The position numbers and the translations under genes are program-made. A stretch of 64,000 nucleotides of DNA from CAYXTW01 sp964452645 (GTDB lineage: Bacteria; Zixibacteria; MSB-5A5; GN15; PGXB01): the NCBI GenBank assembly GCA_964452645.1, contig CAYVMO010000010.1, positions 1 through 64,000 of the forward strand, read 5' to 3'. Position 1 is the first letter of the stretch. Every line of letters begins with the position of its first letter. This document shows positions 54,686 to 63,634 of the stretch, piece after piece. The notes under the pieces were generated by a model that searched no databases, had not been told where the DNA came from, and saw only the letters and a list, made by a program, of their open reading frames with translations.

Positions 54686-55996
54686 CTAAATCCGCTCTGA
54701 AAGGAAATCGGCCAGTTCGGCGATTTTATGCCGGGTTTGCTTCATACTGTCGCGGTCGCGGATAGTAACCGTGTCGTCTTCTTTTGTCTGACCGTCGATC
54801 GTGATACAGTATGGACAGCCGGCCTCATCCATTCGCGCATAACGCCGCCCGACCGAACCGCCGGCATCGTAAAAAACTTTGAAACGAGTTTTCAGAATCT
54901 TATAAATATTGACGGCAATCTCCGGCATCCCGTCTTTTTTGACCAAGGGAAATATGGCCGCCTTGATGGGCGCAATCTTCGGCGAGAATCGCAGAACGGT
55001 CGATTTTTCGCCGCGCGAGGGATCTTCATCATAAGCATCGACCATGACTGTCAAGAGTGTGCGGTCGCATCCGGCCGAGGTTTCGATTATATACGGTATG
55101 AATTTCTCTTTGAAGCGTTCATCGATATATCGTTGATCCTTGCCGGTCGCATCCTGATGACGCGACAAATCAAAATCGGTGCGATTATGCACACCCTCCA
55201 GCTCTTTCCAGCCGAAAGGAAATTCGTACTCGATATCAAACGCCTTTTTAGCATAGTGCGCCAGTTCATCCGGGCCATGTTCGTGCCAGCGAAGCTTTTC
55301 CTTGCGGATACCGAGCTCCAGATACCATTGCCAACGCTCTTCCTTCCAGTATTCGAACCATTTTTCATCCTCGGACGGATGAATAAAATACTGCATTTCC
55401 ATCTGCTCGAACTCGCGCGTACGGAAAATAAAATTGCCGGGTGTAATTTCATTTCGAAAAGCTTTGCCTATCTGCGCGATGCCGAACGGAATTTTCTGGC
55501 GCGCCGAGTTTTTGACATTGAGAAAATTGACATATATCCCCTGCGCCGTCTCCGGGCGAAGATAAACGATCGAGCTGTCATCCTCGATCGGCCCCATAAA
55601 GGTTTTGAACATCAGGTTAAACTGCCTGGACTCGGTCAGAGTCTGATTACCGCAGACGGGACATCTGGTTTTATCCGTGAGCTCGTCCTCACGAAAACGA
55701 GATTTGCATGTTTTACAGTCGACCAGCGGATCGGTGAACTCATCGACGTGCCCCGACGTTTTCCAGACGGCAGGATGCATCAATATCGCCGCGTCCAACC
55801 CTTCGACATCATCGCGACGGTTGGTCATCGCTTCCCACCAGAAAGTCTTGATATTGCGTTTCAACTCCGATCCGAGCGGCCCGTAATCCCAGCAGGAATT
55901 CAAACCGCCGTAGATTTCGGAGGATTGATAAATAAATCCACGCCGTTTACAAAGTGAAACCAGTCGGCTCATCTTATCGTCAGCTTTGTTTGCCAT
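54686..55996 (-). CDS. glyS: Glycyl-tRNA synthetase (class II, alpha2 type)
   Basis: A 436-residue homodimeric enzyme charging tRNA-Gly, of the eukaryote/archaea-like single-chain type and not the alpha2-beta2 bacterial type. N-terminal FIYQSSEIYGGLNSCWDYGP (about 21-40) is diagnostic. A zinc-type insertion CKTCKSRFREDELTDKTRCP (about 94-113) uses two CxxC pairs. Class II motif 2 is near FRNEITPGNFIFRTREFEQ (about 185-203), with motif 3 in the later APIKAAIFPL region. The C-terminal anticodon domain covers about 335-436. It is last gene of the divIC/ftsB-recO-glyS cluster. Confidence 0.96.
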   Translation of the reverse strand: MANKADDKMSRLVSLCKRRGFIYQSSEIYGGLNSCWDYGPLGSELKRNIKTFWWEAMTNRRDDVEGLDAAILMHPAVWKTSGHVDEFTDPLVDCKTCKSRFREDELTDKTRCPVCGNQTLTESRQFNLMFKTFMGPIEDDSSIVYLRPETAQGIYVNFLNVKNSARQKIPFGIAQIGKAFRNEITPGNFIFRTREFEQMEMQYFIHPSEDEKWFEYWKEERWQWYLELGIRKEKLRWHEHGPDELAHYAKKAFDIEYEFPFGWKELEGVHNRTDFDLSRHQDATGKDQRYIDERFKEKFIPYIIETSAGCDRTLLTVMVDAYDEDPSRGEKSTVLRFSPKIAPIKAAIFPLVKKDGMPEIAVNIYKILKTRFKVFYDAGGSVGRRYARMDEAGCPYCITIDGQTKEDDTVTIRDRDSMKQTRHKIAELADFLSERI

Positions 55997-56008
55997 GGTG
56001 CACTTTCT

Positions 56009-56812
56009 TTATAATTTCAGATTCGTCTTTTTTAGTTTTTCCAGAAACTGAAGCGATTTTAAATCCTTACTGCCGGTTTGATATTTCAAAAAACGAATCA
56101 GCATCTCCAAAATCTCTTCGGCTTCTTCCATTTTTAATTTCAATTCCGTCGCCTCCAAAAGCGACGCGGTCTGAAGACTATTTGTCATATCGAGCCTGTC
56201 AGATTGGAGTTTAATATAGTATTCTCCGGCGAATTGGCAAGCCGAACATACGAGCCCGCCGCGCTCAGGCGAAAACAGATGAAATTGGCCGCCGTTTGAA
56301 TTGGATATTGCGGTTTTACCTTTGTCCTTGCCGCAGGCGATACATCCGGAAAAATTCGGCCGATAACCCAGAAGAGATAGAAGTCTCAGAAAATAGCATA
56401 AAAAAAGCGGAATAATAGATGACTTCGCTTTCGAATTTACCAGCCGAAAATAGCTGACAGTCAGATTATAAAGCTCTTCCTGAGGTTCGTCTTTGGGCAG
56501 TAAATCGTAGAGCAGCTCCAAAACGGCCGAGGCGAAAGTCAGGCGTCCGAGCGTCCCTTCCTTTTCGAACTGAAAAGATTCCAGCGGCTCGGCCTCGGAA
56601 ACATAGCCGGTGCCCGATTTTTCAGATTTGAAATAAGCGATCTCCAGCCGTGCGAAAGTCATCATCCGGCCGCGCTTGGTTTTCAAAGAGCGACCACCGC
56701 GGTCGATAATCGTCTGCATCCCGGCATTATCGGTAAAAACGGTGATGACTTTGGATTGCTCCTTCCAATTTACCGATTTAAGGATAATCCCTTCTGATTT
56801 GAGCTGCGGCAT
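56009..56812 (-). CDS. recO: DNA repair protein RecO
   Basis: A 267-residue RecFOR-pathway protein that loads RecA and anneals strands. The N-terminal OB fold begins SEGIILKSVNWKEQSKVITV (about 6-25) with GGRSLKTKRGRMM basic strand residues. A Cys4 zinc site is formed by CIACGKD (about 157-163) and CSACQFAGEYY (about 190-200). It ends 12 bp before glyS and begins six bases after the upstream small protein's stop, forming a tight cluster. Length is typical. Confidence 0.94.
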   Translation of the reverse strand: MPQLKSEGIILKSVNWKEQSKVITVFTDNAGMQTIIDRGGRSLKTKRGRMMTFARLEIAYFKSEKSGTGYVSEAEPLESFQFEKEGTLGRLTFASAVLELLYDLLPKDEPQEELYNLTVSYFRLVNSKAKSSIIPLFLCYFLRLLSLLGYRPNFSGCIACGKDKGKTAISNSNGGQFHLFSPERGGLVCSACQFAGEYYIKLQSDRLDMTNSLQTASLLEATELKLKMEEAEEILEMLIRFLKYQTGSKDLKSLQFLEKLKKTNLKL

Positions 56813-56818
56813 TAAGAT

Positions 56819-57175
56819 TTAATACTTGAGACGATAAATGACTTCGCCGGGGCGAGAGAGATGGTGACGGGTGCGGGCGATATATTCAATATAGTCCAAA
56901 TCATTCTGAAGGCGCTTCTGGATCATATCGGCAGTGACAAGTTTTACCAGTAACCGATGATTTTCTTTCTGCAGATGATTTTTTTGTATATTTAATCTGG
57001 CAATCCTGACAAATCCGAATGTTCCACTGAAAAATGAGTAGATTAAAAACAGCCCGACGAAAATAATCAAACCTTTCAAGACTTTTCGTCGAAGACGAAT
57101 ATCGGTGTTGGATAGCCGTTTGACCAGATTCTGCCGAATCGGTTCCAATAGCGACTTTTTCTTTCCGCACCTCAT
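56819..57175 (-). CDS. Septum formation initiator, FtsB/DivIC family
   Basis: A 118-residue bitopic membrane protein. A basic N terminus (LVKRLSNTDIRLRRK) leads to one membrane helix (about 34-55, GLIIFVGLFLIYSFFSG) and then a coiled coil (IQKNHLQKENHRLLVKLVTA, about 65-90), followed by DLDYIEYIARTRHHLSRPGE, the family's conserved C-terminal signature. It would join FtsL and FtsQ/DivIB in the divisome. It is first in a cluster with recO and glyS. Symbol withheld, since FtsB and DivIC cannot be told apart here. Confidence 0.9.
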   Translation of the reverse strand: MRCGKKKSLLEPIRQNLVKRLSNTDIRLRRKVLKGLIIFVGLFLIYSFFSGTFGFVRIARLNIQKNHLQKENHRLLVKLVTADMIQKRLQNDLDYIEYIARTRHHLSRPGEVIYRLKY

Positions 57176-57582
57176 GTTATAACAAAAATCTCCCCTTCAA
57201 ATCGCCCGGTAAGATGGAGATAACAGGTTTAAATTTTTTTAGCAAGGGAAATCTTTCGACCAAACATAAGGCAGTATGATGCAGATTTCATCGAACCGGT
57301 TAAATCACGAGATAATAGGACTTTTATTGCAAATTCGGTCGGTGTCATGTAAGCCATTGAAATGAAACCTGATATGAGAATTAAATCTTTCCGGAGTATA
57401 TAATAAAAAAGTGAACCATTTTGGTATTATTTTTGTTACAATTTACATGAATGGCATTAAATATCTGATATGATTCGATTTGCTCGATATCGGGGAGGAG
57501 GAGTAGACATTAGTAATACAGTTCCGACAGGGAACAGTCGAACTTAGCGAATTAACAGGTGAAAGATAAACGAGGTGGAATC
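57176..57582. other. Divergent intergenic region
   Basis: A 407-bp gap between the divisome protein and the metal-binding protein genes, transcribed away from each other. No RNA gene or repeat is recognised. GGGGAGGAGGAG near 57493 is purine-rich but opens no frame. The segment GAGGTGG before 57583 is the ribosome site of the next gene. Confidence 0.4.
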
Positions 57583-58473
57583 ATGAAAGTTCTAATTACA
57601 GTCGCAGCCATACTGGTGTTAGGATTCGGTCTGGGGCTTATATTCTTCTCTCCCGGCGAATCCGGCACGGCGCCAACGGGGTCAAACGAACAAAAATATA
57701 CATGCCCCATGCATCCGGATATCATTTCCGATAAGCCCGGTAAATGCCCGAAGTGCAATATGGAATTGGTACAAGTGGAAGTGGAATCTACCAAGCCGAT
57801 GCAGAAGGACAAACCAATGCATGAACACGAAATGCAGGGTACCGAGGAAGAATCTAAAACTGAAATGATGATGACAACGGCCGGTCATAATATTTATACA
57901 TGTCCGATGCCGGAACATTACTCGGTTCTGCAGTATGGTCCGGGTAAATGCCCGAAATGCGGAATGGCGCTGGTTCCTGTCGAGAAAACGGACAATCGAG
58001 AAGTCTACTTCTGCCCGATGCCGCAGGATTCCATAGTCCAGAATAAACCGGGCAAATGCCCGAAGTGCGGAATGGAACTGGTAAAGCTGGACATGAAAAC
58101 TTCGAAAACAATGCCCATGGAAGGAACTTCAAAAGATCAAAAAATGGATAAGACCGAAATGATGATGAAAAACGCTGCGCATAATATTTATACTTGTCCG
58201 ATGCCGCAAGATTACTCGGTTCTGCAATACGGCCCCGGCAAATGCCCGAAGTGCGGGATGGCATTGATTCCTGTCGAGAAGACGGAAAATAAAGAAGTTT
58301 ACTTTTGCCCGATGCCACAGGATTCGGTAGTACAGAATAAACCGGGCAAATGCCCGAAGTGCGGAATGGAACTGGTAAAGCTGGACATGAAAACTTCGAA
58401 AACAATGCCAACGGAAGATACCTCGCACGAACAAAAAATGCATAAGACCGAAATGAAATCGGATACGGACTAA
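57583..58473 (+). CDS. Exported protein with five heavy-metal-binding-domain repeats
   Basis: A 296-residue protein with an N-terminal membrane anchor or signal (residues 1-22, VLITVAAILVLGFGLGLIFF). Five copies of the heavy-metal-binding (HMBD) module follow, each of the form CPM-H/P, about 13 residues, GKCPKC-G/N-M. The first begins YTCPMHPDI near 44; the others alternate YTCPMP-type and YFCPMP-type. Met- and His-rich linkers (MHEHEMQ, KMDKTEMMM) separate them. Such modules usually occur singly in CusB-like adaptors and copper ATPases and bind Cu or other soft metals. Residues about 93-190 and 191-290 are a near-exact duplication (98 residues). Likely periplasmic copper buffering. ATG at 57583 chosen over GTG at 57559. 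Confidence 0.88.
   Translation: MKVLITVAAILVLGFGLGLIFFSPGESGTAPTGSNEQKYTCPMHPDIISDKPGKCPKCNMELVQVEVESTKPMQKDKPMHEHEMQGTEEESKTEMMMTTAGHNIYTCPMPEHYSVLQYGPGKCPKCGMALVPVEKTDNREVYFCPMPQDSIVQNKPGKCPKCGMELVKLDMKTSKTMPMEGTSKDQKMDKTEMMMKNAAHNIYTCPMPQDYSVLQYGPGKCPKCGMALIPVEKTENKEVYFCPMPQDSVVQNKPGKCPKCGMELVKLDMKTSKTMPTEDTSHEQKMHKTEMKSDTD
57889..58410 (+). repeat. Tandem 294-bp duplication within the metal-binding gene
   Basis: Near-identical DNA copies begin at about 57889 and 58183 (294-bp period, 98 codons), each encoding two metal-binding modules and a Met-rich linker. The high similarity points to recent duplication. Confidence 0.8.
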
Positions 58474-58620
58474 TCCGGTATAACCGGCGGCCATAATGCT
58501 TTTAACCAACCGATAAGCACGTTCAAAATCATAAGGCAGCCTGCTCTGTCTGCATGATGAATCAGTTTCGGTACCGGCCGGTTAGATGAGATGGTCCGAC
58601 AAGATAAATAGATAGACAAA

Positions 58621-58653
58621 AGAATAGGCGGACAAATTGTCTGCCTATTTTAT
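58621..58653. terminator. Bidirectional terminator hairpin
   Basis: Arms AATAGGCGGACA and TGTCTGCCTATT pair over 12 bp with one G-T wobble, with a three-base loop. It is T-rich on the plus side and lies between the convergent metal-binding protein and response regulator genes. Confidence 0.75.
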
Positions 58654-58674
58654 TGAATATTAAAATTTCGCCGC

Positions 58675-59055
58675 TTAGCCGACCAATTCTTTGGTTTTTT
58701 CGAGCAACTCCTCGCGGTCGATCGGTTTTTCCATGAAGGCGGCCGGCATTTGAAGCTTTTTATTGCGCTCGATGAATCGCTTCACTTCGGGCGAAACACC
58801 GGTTACGATTATTATGGGGATATTCGCCGTTTCTCTGGATTCCTGAAGATTCCTCAGCGCTTTCAGCCCGGACTCATCGTCCATCGATATATCCAGCGTA
58901 ATTAAATCCGGTTTTTCGGTTCTGGCTTTGGCAAAAGCTTCGACACCGCTAAATGCGGAAATAGTTTCATAGCCGCCTTCGTCAAATATGGTCTCCAGCC
59001 AGGTTACTATATCAGGTTCATCGTCGACAACAAGTATCTTCTTCTTATCGCTCAT
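58675..59055 (-). CDS. Orphan single-domain response regulator
   Basis: A 126-residue receiver domain alone. VVDDEPDIVTWL near residues 9-20 gives the acidic pair, LITLDISMDDESG near 53 the phosphorylated Asp, IVTGVS the Thr, and FMEKPID near 109 the Lys. It resembles the two receivers in the redox operon at 17-19 kb (same DDEPD and EKP context). AAAAGGAGG precedes the ATG. No kinase is adjacent, so it may be served by a kinase elsewhere. Confidence 0.92.
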   Translation of the reverse strand: MSDKKKILVVDDEPDIVTWLETIFDEGGYETISAFSGVEAFAKARTEKPDLITLDISMDDESGLKALRNLQESRETANIPIIIVTGVSPEVKRFIERNKKLQMPAAFMEKPIDREELLEKTKELVG

Positions 59056-59420
59056 AAGTCCTCCTTTTCGGGGCTAATATCGTCGGTAGGCGGTCTTTTA
59101 TCAAGCTGTTTTTTTCGGAAGATTCACGTTAAATCGAGTATCTTTGCCCATTTTAGCCCATTTTTACACCTGACCCGGTAAAACGAAGCGGACGCTTACG
59201 CTCCGCAAAAAAATGCGATTTCTTTCGATCCGTATATATACCGCCATACATCAGGCACTCGGAACATAATCGATTTGGTGCAGGTTATAGGAATAACGGT
59301 TAGTTTTATTTATTACGGGAAGGATACATGACTAAATGAATCCGTAATGATCATTGGCGTGGCGCCCAATTTGATTCTGAATATTGATCGCAGTCGGAAT
59401 CGGTTTCAGGGGAACATAGT
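59056..59420. other. Divergent intergenic region
   Basis: A 365-bp gap. A short hairpin with arms GCGGA and TCCGC (59188-59206) is followed by seven A, a terminator-like element if read on the minus strand from the wrong side only. No gene or strong promoter is recognised. Confidence 0.35.
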
Positions 59421-61490
59421 ATGAAAAATATAACCGAGAACATTAATTCCGAAAAGTCGGCCAATCATTTGATTGATGAAAGCTCGCCCTATTTGCTGCA
59501 ACATGCGTACAATCCGGTTGACTGGTATCCCTGGTCGGAAGAGTCTCTCGAAAAAGCACGCCTTGAAGATAAACCGATTTTTTTGTCTATCGGTTACGCT
59601 GCCTGTCACTGGTGCCACGTGATGGAAAAAGAATCATTCGAAAACAAGGAAATCGCGGCCATATTAAACGAGCATTTCGTATCGATTAAGGTCGATCGTG
59701 AACAGCGCCCGGACCTGGATCAAATATATATGACGGTCACGATGGCCATCAACGGTTCCGGCGGCTGGCCGATGAGCGTTTTCTTAACACCTGATTTGAA
59801 ACCTTTTTTCGCCGGAACTTATTTCCCTTCTGATGATATGTACGGTCGGCCCGGATTCAAACGATTGATTATGCAAATAGCAACCGAGTATAAAAATAAT
59901 CGTCAAAATATCGAAGATTATGCGCAATCTCTGACCGATGCTTTAAAGTCGTCGTATTCATCCGACGAAACAACCGGGAATATCAATACGACCATTATCG
60001 ATTCTGCCGTTGCTCAATTGATGAAAAACTATGATGCCATCCATGGGGGATTCGGTTCCGCACCAAAATTCCCGCATCCAACCGAATTATCATTCATGAT
60101 GAAAATATACGCATCAAACAGCGATAAGAACTTGCTGAATGCAGTCGAGCATACGCTGCAAACAATGGCGCGTGGCGGCATCTATGATCAGATCGGCGGC
60201 GGCTTTCATCGCTACTCCGTCGATGCCGTCTGGTTGGTGCCGCATTTCGAGAAGATGCTGTATGATAACGCCCTGCTGGCTGTCACATACAGCGACGCTT
60301 ACAAACTCACGCACAACGAATTTTACAGGAATATCGTGAAAGAAACGCTCGATTTTATGATTCGCGAAATGCAGGATAATAATGGCGGATTTTACTCGTC
60401 GCTGGATGCCGACAGTGACGGTGAAGAGGGCAAATATTATGTCTGGAAGAAAGCAGATATCGAAAGATTGCTCGGCAAAGATGCGGCCCGCTTTTGTCGC
60501 TTTTATAATATCACCGATAATGGAAATTTCGAACATCAGACCAACATACCCAATATAAATAGAGATTCGGATCACTATCGAGAAACATCGGGGTTTGATA
60601 TCGATTCATTTGAGAAAATTATAAACGGGCAGAAACAGCTGATATTCAATGAACGTCAGAAACGAATCCGGCCTTTGACGGATGATAAAGTCCTCTCCTC
60701 ATGGAACGGTCTGGCGATTTCAGGACTTGCCAAAGGTTTCCAAATCACGAATGATGAAAAATATCGTTCGGCGGCATTGCGAGCGGCCGAATTTATCAGG
60801 GGCGAATTAATCAGGAATGATAAATTATTTCACTCATACCGATCGAGGAAAGTTTCCGGGGGACAATTTCTTGAGGACTATGCCTATTTTATTCAGGGAT
60901 TACTCGATTTGTACGAAATCGTCTATGATTATGAATGGATTAGTCTCGCCAAAAGACTGGCCAACAGTGCCAATGCGTTATTTTCCGATGATTCCGGGAA
61001 TCTTTACCTATCCCCCGCCGATCAAAAAGACCACTTTATCCGCCCCAAAGACATAACCGACGGTTCGCTGCCGGCGCCGGGGTCGATTTTGATTCATTCT
61101 CTTATAAAACTGGCTGATCTAACCGGCGACAGAAATCTGTTAAAACAGGCTGAGCAATTATTAGCGGCCTTATGGCCCACAATAAACCGGATGCCGCATG
61201 GGATGATTTCGGCTGTGTCGGCTTTTGATTACCTGATTTCCGATAAAATTGAAATAGTCCTGGTGGGCGAAAAAGAACGCGGTCGTTTCCTCGGGGAGAT
61301 TTATAAATCTTACTGCCCCAACGGAATTATTGTCGTCTCCAAGCGCGGTGAGGAGAAAATTAATTTGCTGGAGAGCAGACAATCAAACGGCAAAACGACC
61401 GCGTATATTTGTAAGAACTTTGCCTGCAATCTGCCGGCTGATTCGCCCGAAGAACTCAGAGCGCAGCTGGCAAGTTTGAAAGGTAACTGA
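59421..61490 (+). CDS. DUF255 thioredoxin-like protein (YyaL/SPATA20 family)
   Basis: A 689-residue cytoplasmic protein. Residues about 10-175 form the DUF255 thioredoxin-like domain: LLQHAYNPVDWYPW near 25, then SIGYAACHWCHVMEKESF near 50-67 with the CxxC pair, and VDREQRPDLD near 90. The rest is an alpha/alpha-barrel of the N-acylglucosamine-2-epimerase/glycosidase type (GGGFHRYSVDAVWLVPHFEK near 255, LSSWNGLAISGLAKGF near 430). The biochemical role of the family is not settled. No ribosome site is obvious, but the start is normal for the family. The next gene starts two bases after the stop. Confidence 0.92.
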   Translation: MKNITENINSEKSANHLIDESSPYLLQHAYNPVDWYPWSEESLEKARLEDKPIFLSIGYAACHWCHVMEKESFENKEIAAILNEHFVSIKVDREQRPDLDQIYMTVTMAINGSGGWPMSVFLTPDLKPFFAGTYFPSDDMYGRPGFKRLIMQIATEYKNNRQNIEDYAQSLTDALKSSYSSDETTGNINTTIIDSAVAQLMKNYDAIHGGFGSAPKFPHPTELSFMMKIYASNSDKNLLNAVEHTLQTMARGGIYDQIGGGFHRYSVDAVWLVPHFEKMLYDNALLAVTYSDAYKLTHNEFYRNIVKETLDFMIREMQDNNGGFYSSLDADSDGEEGKYYVWKKADIERLLGKDAARFCRFYNITDNGNFEHQTNIPNINRDSDHYRETSGFDIDSFEKIINGQKQLIFNERQKRIRPLTDDKVLSSWNGLAISGLAKGFQITNDEKYRSAALRAAEFIRGELIRNDKLFHSYRSRKVSGGQFLEDYAYFIQGLLDLYEIVYDYEWISLAKRLANSANALFSDDSGNLYLSPADQKDHFIRPKDITDGSLPAPGSILIHSLIKLADLTGDRNLLKQAEQLLAALWPTINRMPHGMISAVSAFDYLISDKIEIVLVGEKERGRFLGEIYKSYCPNGIIVVSKRGEEKINLLESRQSNGKTTAYICKNFACNLPADSPEELRAQLASLKGN

Positions 61491-61491
61491 C

Positions 61492-61800
61492 ATGGAGTTA
61501 ACGGAAGAATTTATCAGAGATTATCTGCGGCCGATTGAAGATCCGGACCTCGGGATGAGTCTCGTCGATATGGGTCTGATATATGACATCGAGATAACCG
61601 AGGGAAATAACGTCAATATCAAAATGACGCTGTCTTCACCGGCCTGCCCGATAGGCGATCAATTGATGTCTGTTGTCGAAGATTACGCCAGAGCGATTGA
61701 CGGCGTCAATGATGTGCACGTTGAACTGGTGTGGGAGCCGCCGTGGGATCCCGCAACGATGGCCACCGATGAAATCAAGGATATGCTGGGTATCTGGTAG
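61492..61800 (+). CDS. MIP18/DUF59-family Fe-S assembly protein (SufT/PaaD-like)
   Basis: A 102-residue protein of the MIP18 fold. Conserved blocks: LRPIEDPDLGMSLVDMGLIY (about 12-31), the reactive Cys in LSSPACPIGDQL near 45, and VHVELVWEPPWDPATMA near 74-90. Family members help transfer Fe-S clusters to client proteins. One base separates it from the DUF255 stop, which implies co-translation. It is convergent with fabL, with five bases between stops. Confidence 0.93.
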   Translation: MELTEEFIRDYLRPIEDPDLGMSLVDMGLIYDIEITEGNNVNIKMTLSSPACPIGDQLMSVVEDYARAIDGVNDVHVELVWEPPWDPATMATDEIKDMLGIW

Positions 61801-61805
61801 AGAAA

Positions 61806-62564
61806 TCAACTCATTATCGACCGACCGCCGTCGACAACGATAAACTGCCCGCAAATCATACCGGCTTCCTCCGAAGCCAGAAATGTCACGACGCGCGCAA
61901 TATCCTCCGGCTCGACTATTCTTCCCAGCGGAGTATGATGTCTGGCATGTTCGATTACTTCCTCCGCTCCGGGAATCGAACGAGACGATTTGGTATCGGC
62001 CAATCCGGCCAGGACGCCATTGACAAGTATTCCGCGGGGCGCCAGTTCATAAGCCAGCCCACGGGTTAATGACTCCAGCGCCGCCTTGGCGGCGCTTACC
62101 ACGCCGTATCCGGGAATTACTTTCTGGCCACCGTCACTGGTTATACTGATAATCCGACCGTAACAATTGCTCATCAAGGGAACCGCAAAACGAGCCATAT
62201 CAAGCAGCGACCGCGCCGAAGCGGACATGGTAATCTCCCAGTGCCTGGAGGTGGCATTCATCAGATTTCCGGGCACGCCGAAAGCGGCGTTGGCCACGAC
62301 CATATCGAGACGCCCCCACTCGCTTTTAATCGTACCGAATAATTTTTCAAGGCTTGATTCTTTACCGACATCGGCCCTCAGTGCGATAGCCTCGCCGCCT
62401 AAATTTTTTATTTCGTCAACGACATTCTGTGCATCGCTCTGGCTGCGTCGATAATTGACGATTACTTTTACGCCGCATCTGGCCAGATTAAGTGCAATAG
62501 CCCTCCCGAATCCGCGCGCCGCCCCGGTTACCAATGCGTGCTTCCCTGCCAATTCGGGATACAT
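61806..62564 (-). CDS. fabL: Enoyl-ACP reductase III-like SDR (FabL type)
   Basis: A 252-residue SDR that probably reduces the enoyl-ACP double bond in fatty acid synthesis using NADPH. TGAARGFGRAIA (about residues 13-24) binds the cofactor. The active site has Tyr and Lys six residues apart, GYGVVSAAK near 151-159, instead of the YxxxK of FabG; this spacing, together with RGLAYELAPRGILVN and the ending GQFIVVDGGRS, matches FabL of Bacillus subtilis. An FabG-like role is less likely because of that spacing. AAAGGAG precedes the ATG. It is transcribed on the same strand as cydB but is probably separate from it. Confidence 0.8.
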   Translation of the reverse strand: MYPELAGKHALVTGAARGFGRAIALNLARCGVKVIVNYRRSQSDAQNVVDEIKNLGGEAIALRADVGKESSLEKLFGTIKSEWGRLDMVVANAAFGVPGNLMNATSRHWEITMSASARSLLDMARFAVPLMSNCYGRIISITSDGGQKVIPGYGVVSAAKAALESLTRGLAYELAPRGILVNGVLAGLADTKSSRSIPGAEEVIEHARHHTPLGRIVEPEDIARVVTFLASEEAGMICGQFIVVDGGRSIMS

Positions 62565-62614
62565 GCTGCTCCTTTCGATTAATAATTAACCGGATCGAAC
62601 GACATTAACCGATA

Positions 62615-63634
62615 TTAATAACTTTCCCCGGTTAATATCGTTTTACCCTTGAATACTTTATATATATATACGGTATATCCGATTACAATCGGCATGCCGA
62701 TTAATGCGATTACCAGCATAACTGTCAGTGTTTTCGGAGTTGACGATGCATTATATATGGTCAGGCTGTTGGCCGGATCGATATTCGAGGGCACTATTTT
62801 CGGGAAGATGCTGACTGCCGCCAAGCCGATAATAGATAGTATCGTCAGCGATGAAGCCAGAAAGGCGCGAAAGAACTTCGCCGACTTCAGACTTAAAGGT
62901 ATATAGACGATTCCGAACAGCAATAATAAGAACAAAATCCAGAATAGAGGATTGCCGAGCAGGTTTTCGAAAAGATATCCGGCCTCGAAAAAAGTGTATA
63001 TGGTGGCCAGAAAATAAAGTACTACCACACTCATCCAAAACCGATAAGCCCGGTGCACTAATTTTTTATGCAGTTCTTCTTCGGTTTTAATGGTCAGGTA
63101 AATCGCACCATGCATGGTAAAAAGCGCCAGGCTCAAAAGACCGATAAGAATCGAATATGGATTTAGAAGCTCCAAAAAGATTCCGGTATACATGCCGTTC
63201 CCGTCTATCGGTAGGCCTCTCAAGATATTACCGACAGCCACGCCGAACAGGATTGACGGCAGCAAACTTCCCAGACCGAACGACCAATCCCAGAATCTTC
63301 GCCAGCTATCGGAGTTTACTTTATTTCGAAACTCCAGCGAGACGGCGCGAAAAATCAGGGCAAACAGAACCAGCATCAGAGCCAGATAAAAACCGCTAAA
63401 GACGGTTGCGTAAACGATTGGAAAGGCCGCAAACAATGCACCCCCGACGGTAAGTAGCCAGACTTCATTGCCGTCCCAGACCGGACCGATAGCATTCATG
63501 TGCATTCGTTTCTCATTGTTGGCGCGGACAAACAGACTATGAACGCCAACGCCCAGATCGAAACCATCCAGAATGGCATAACCGATAATCAAAACACCGA
63601 TTAATATAAACCAGATTGTATTTATATCTATCAT
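62615..63634 (-). CDS. cydB: Cytochrome bd oxidase subunit II
   Basis: A 339-residue membrane subunit of the cytochrome bd quinol oxidase, an oxygen-scavenging terminal oxidase. There are about nine membrane helices. The N terminus (IWFILIGVLIIGYAILDGFD, then LGVG) and the IGPVWDGNEVWLLTVGGALF segment near 49-68 are the family hallmarks. The ATG overlaps the cydA stop (ATGA), so the two are co-translated. It is shorter than E. coli CydB (about 379) but within the range of the family. Confidence 0.96.
   Translation of the reverse strand: MIDINTIWFILIGVLIIGYAILDGFDLGVGVHSLFVRANNEKRMHMNAIGPVWDGNEVWLLTVGGALFAAFPIVYATVFSGFYLALMLVLFALIFRAVSLEFRNKVNSDSWRRFWDWSFGLGSLLPSILFGVAVGNILRGLPIDGNGMYTGIFLELLNPYSILIGLLSLALFTMHGAIYLTIKTEEELHKKLVHRAYRFWMSVVVLYFLATIYTFFEAGYLFENLLGNPLFWILFLLLLFGIVYIPLSLKSAKFFRAFLASSLTILSIIGLAAVSIFPKIVPSNIDPANSLTIYNASSTPKTLTVMLVIALIGMPIVIGYTVYIYKVFKGKTILTGESY

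Noticed and set aside
54728..55957. 409-codon plus-strand open frame opposite glyS
   Set aside because: Long, but exactly antisense to an intact glycyl-tRNA synthetase; composition is that of a reverse complement.
59188..59213. Hairpin followed by seven A as a terminator
   Set aside because: The homopolymer is A on the plus strand and lies on the wrong side for a minus-strand terminator of the response regulator gene.
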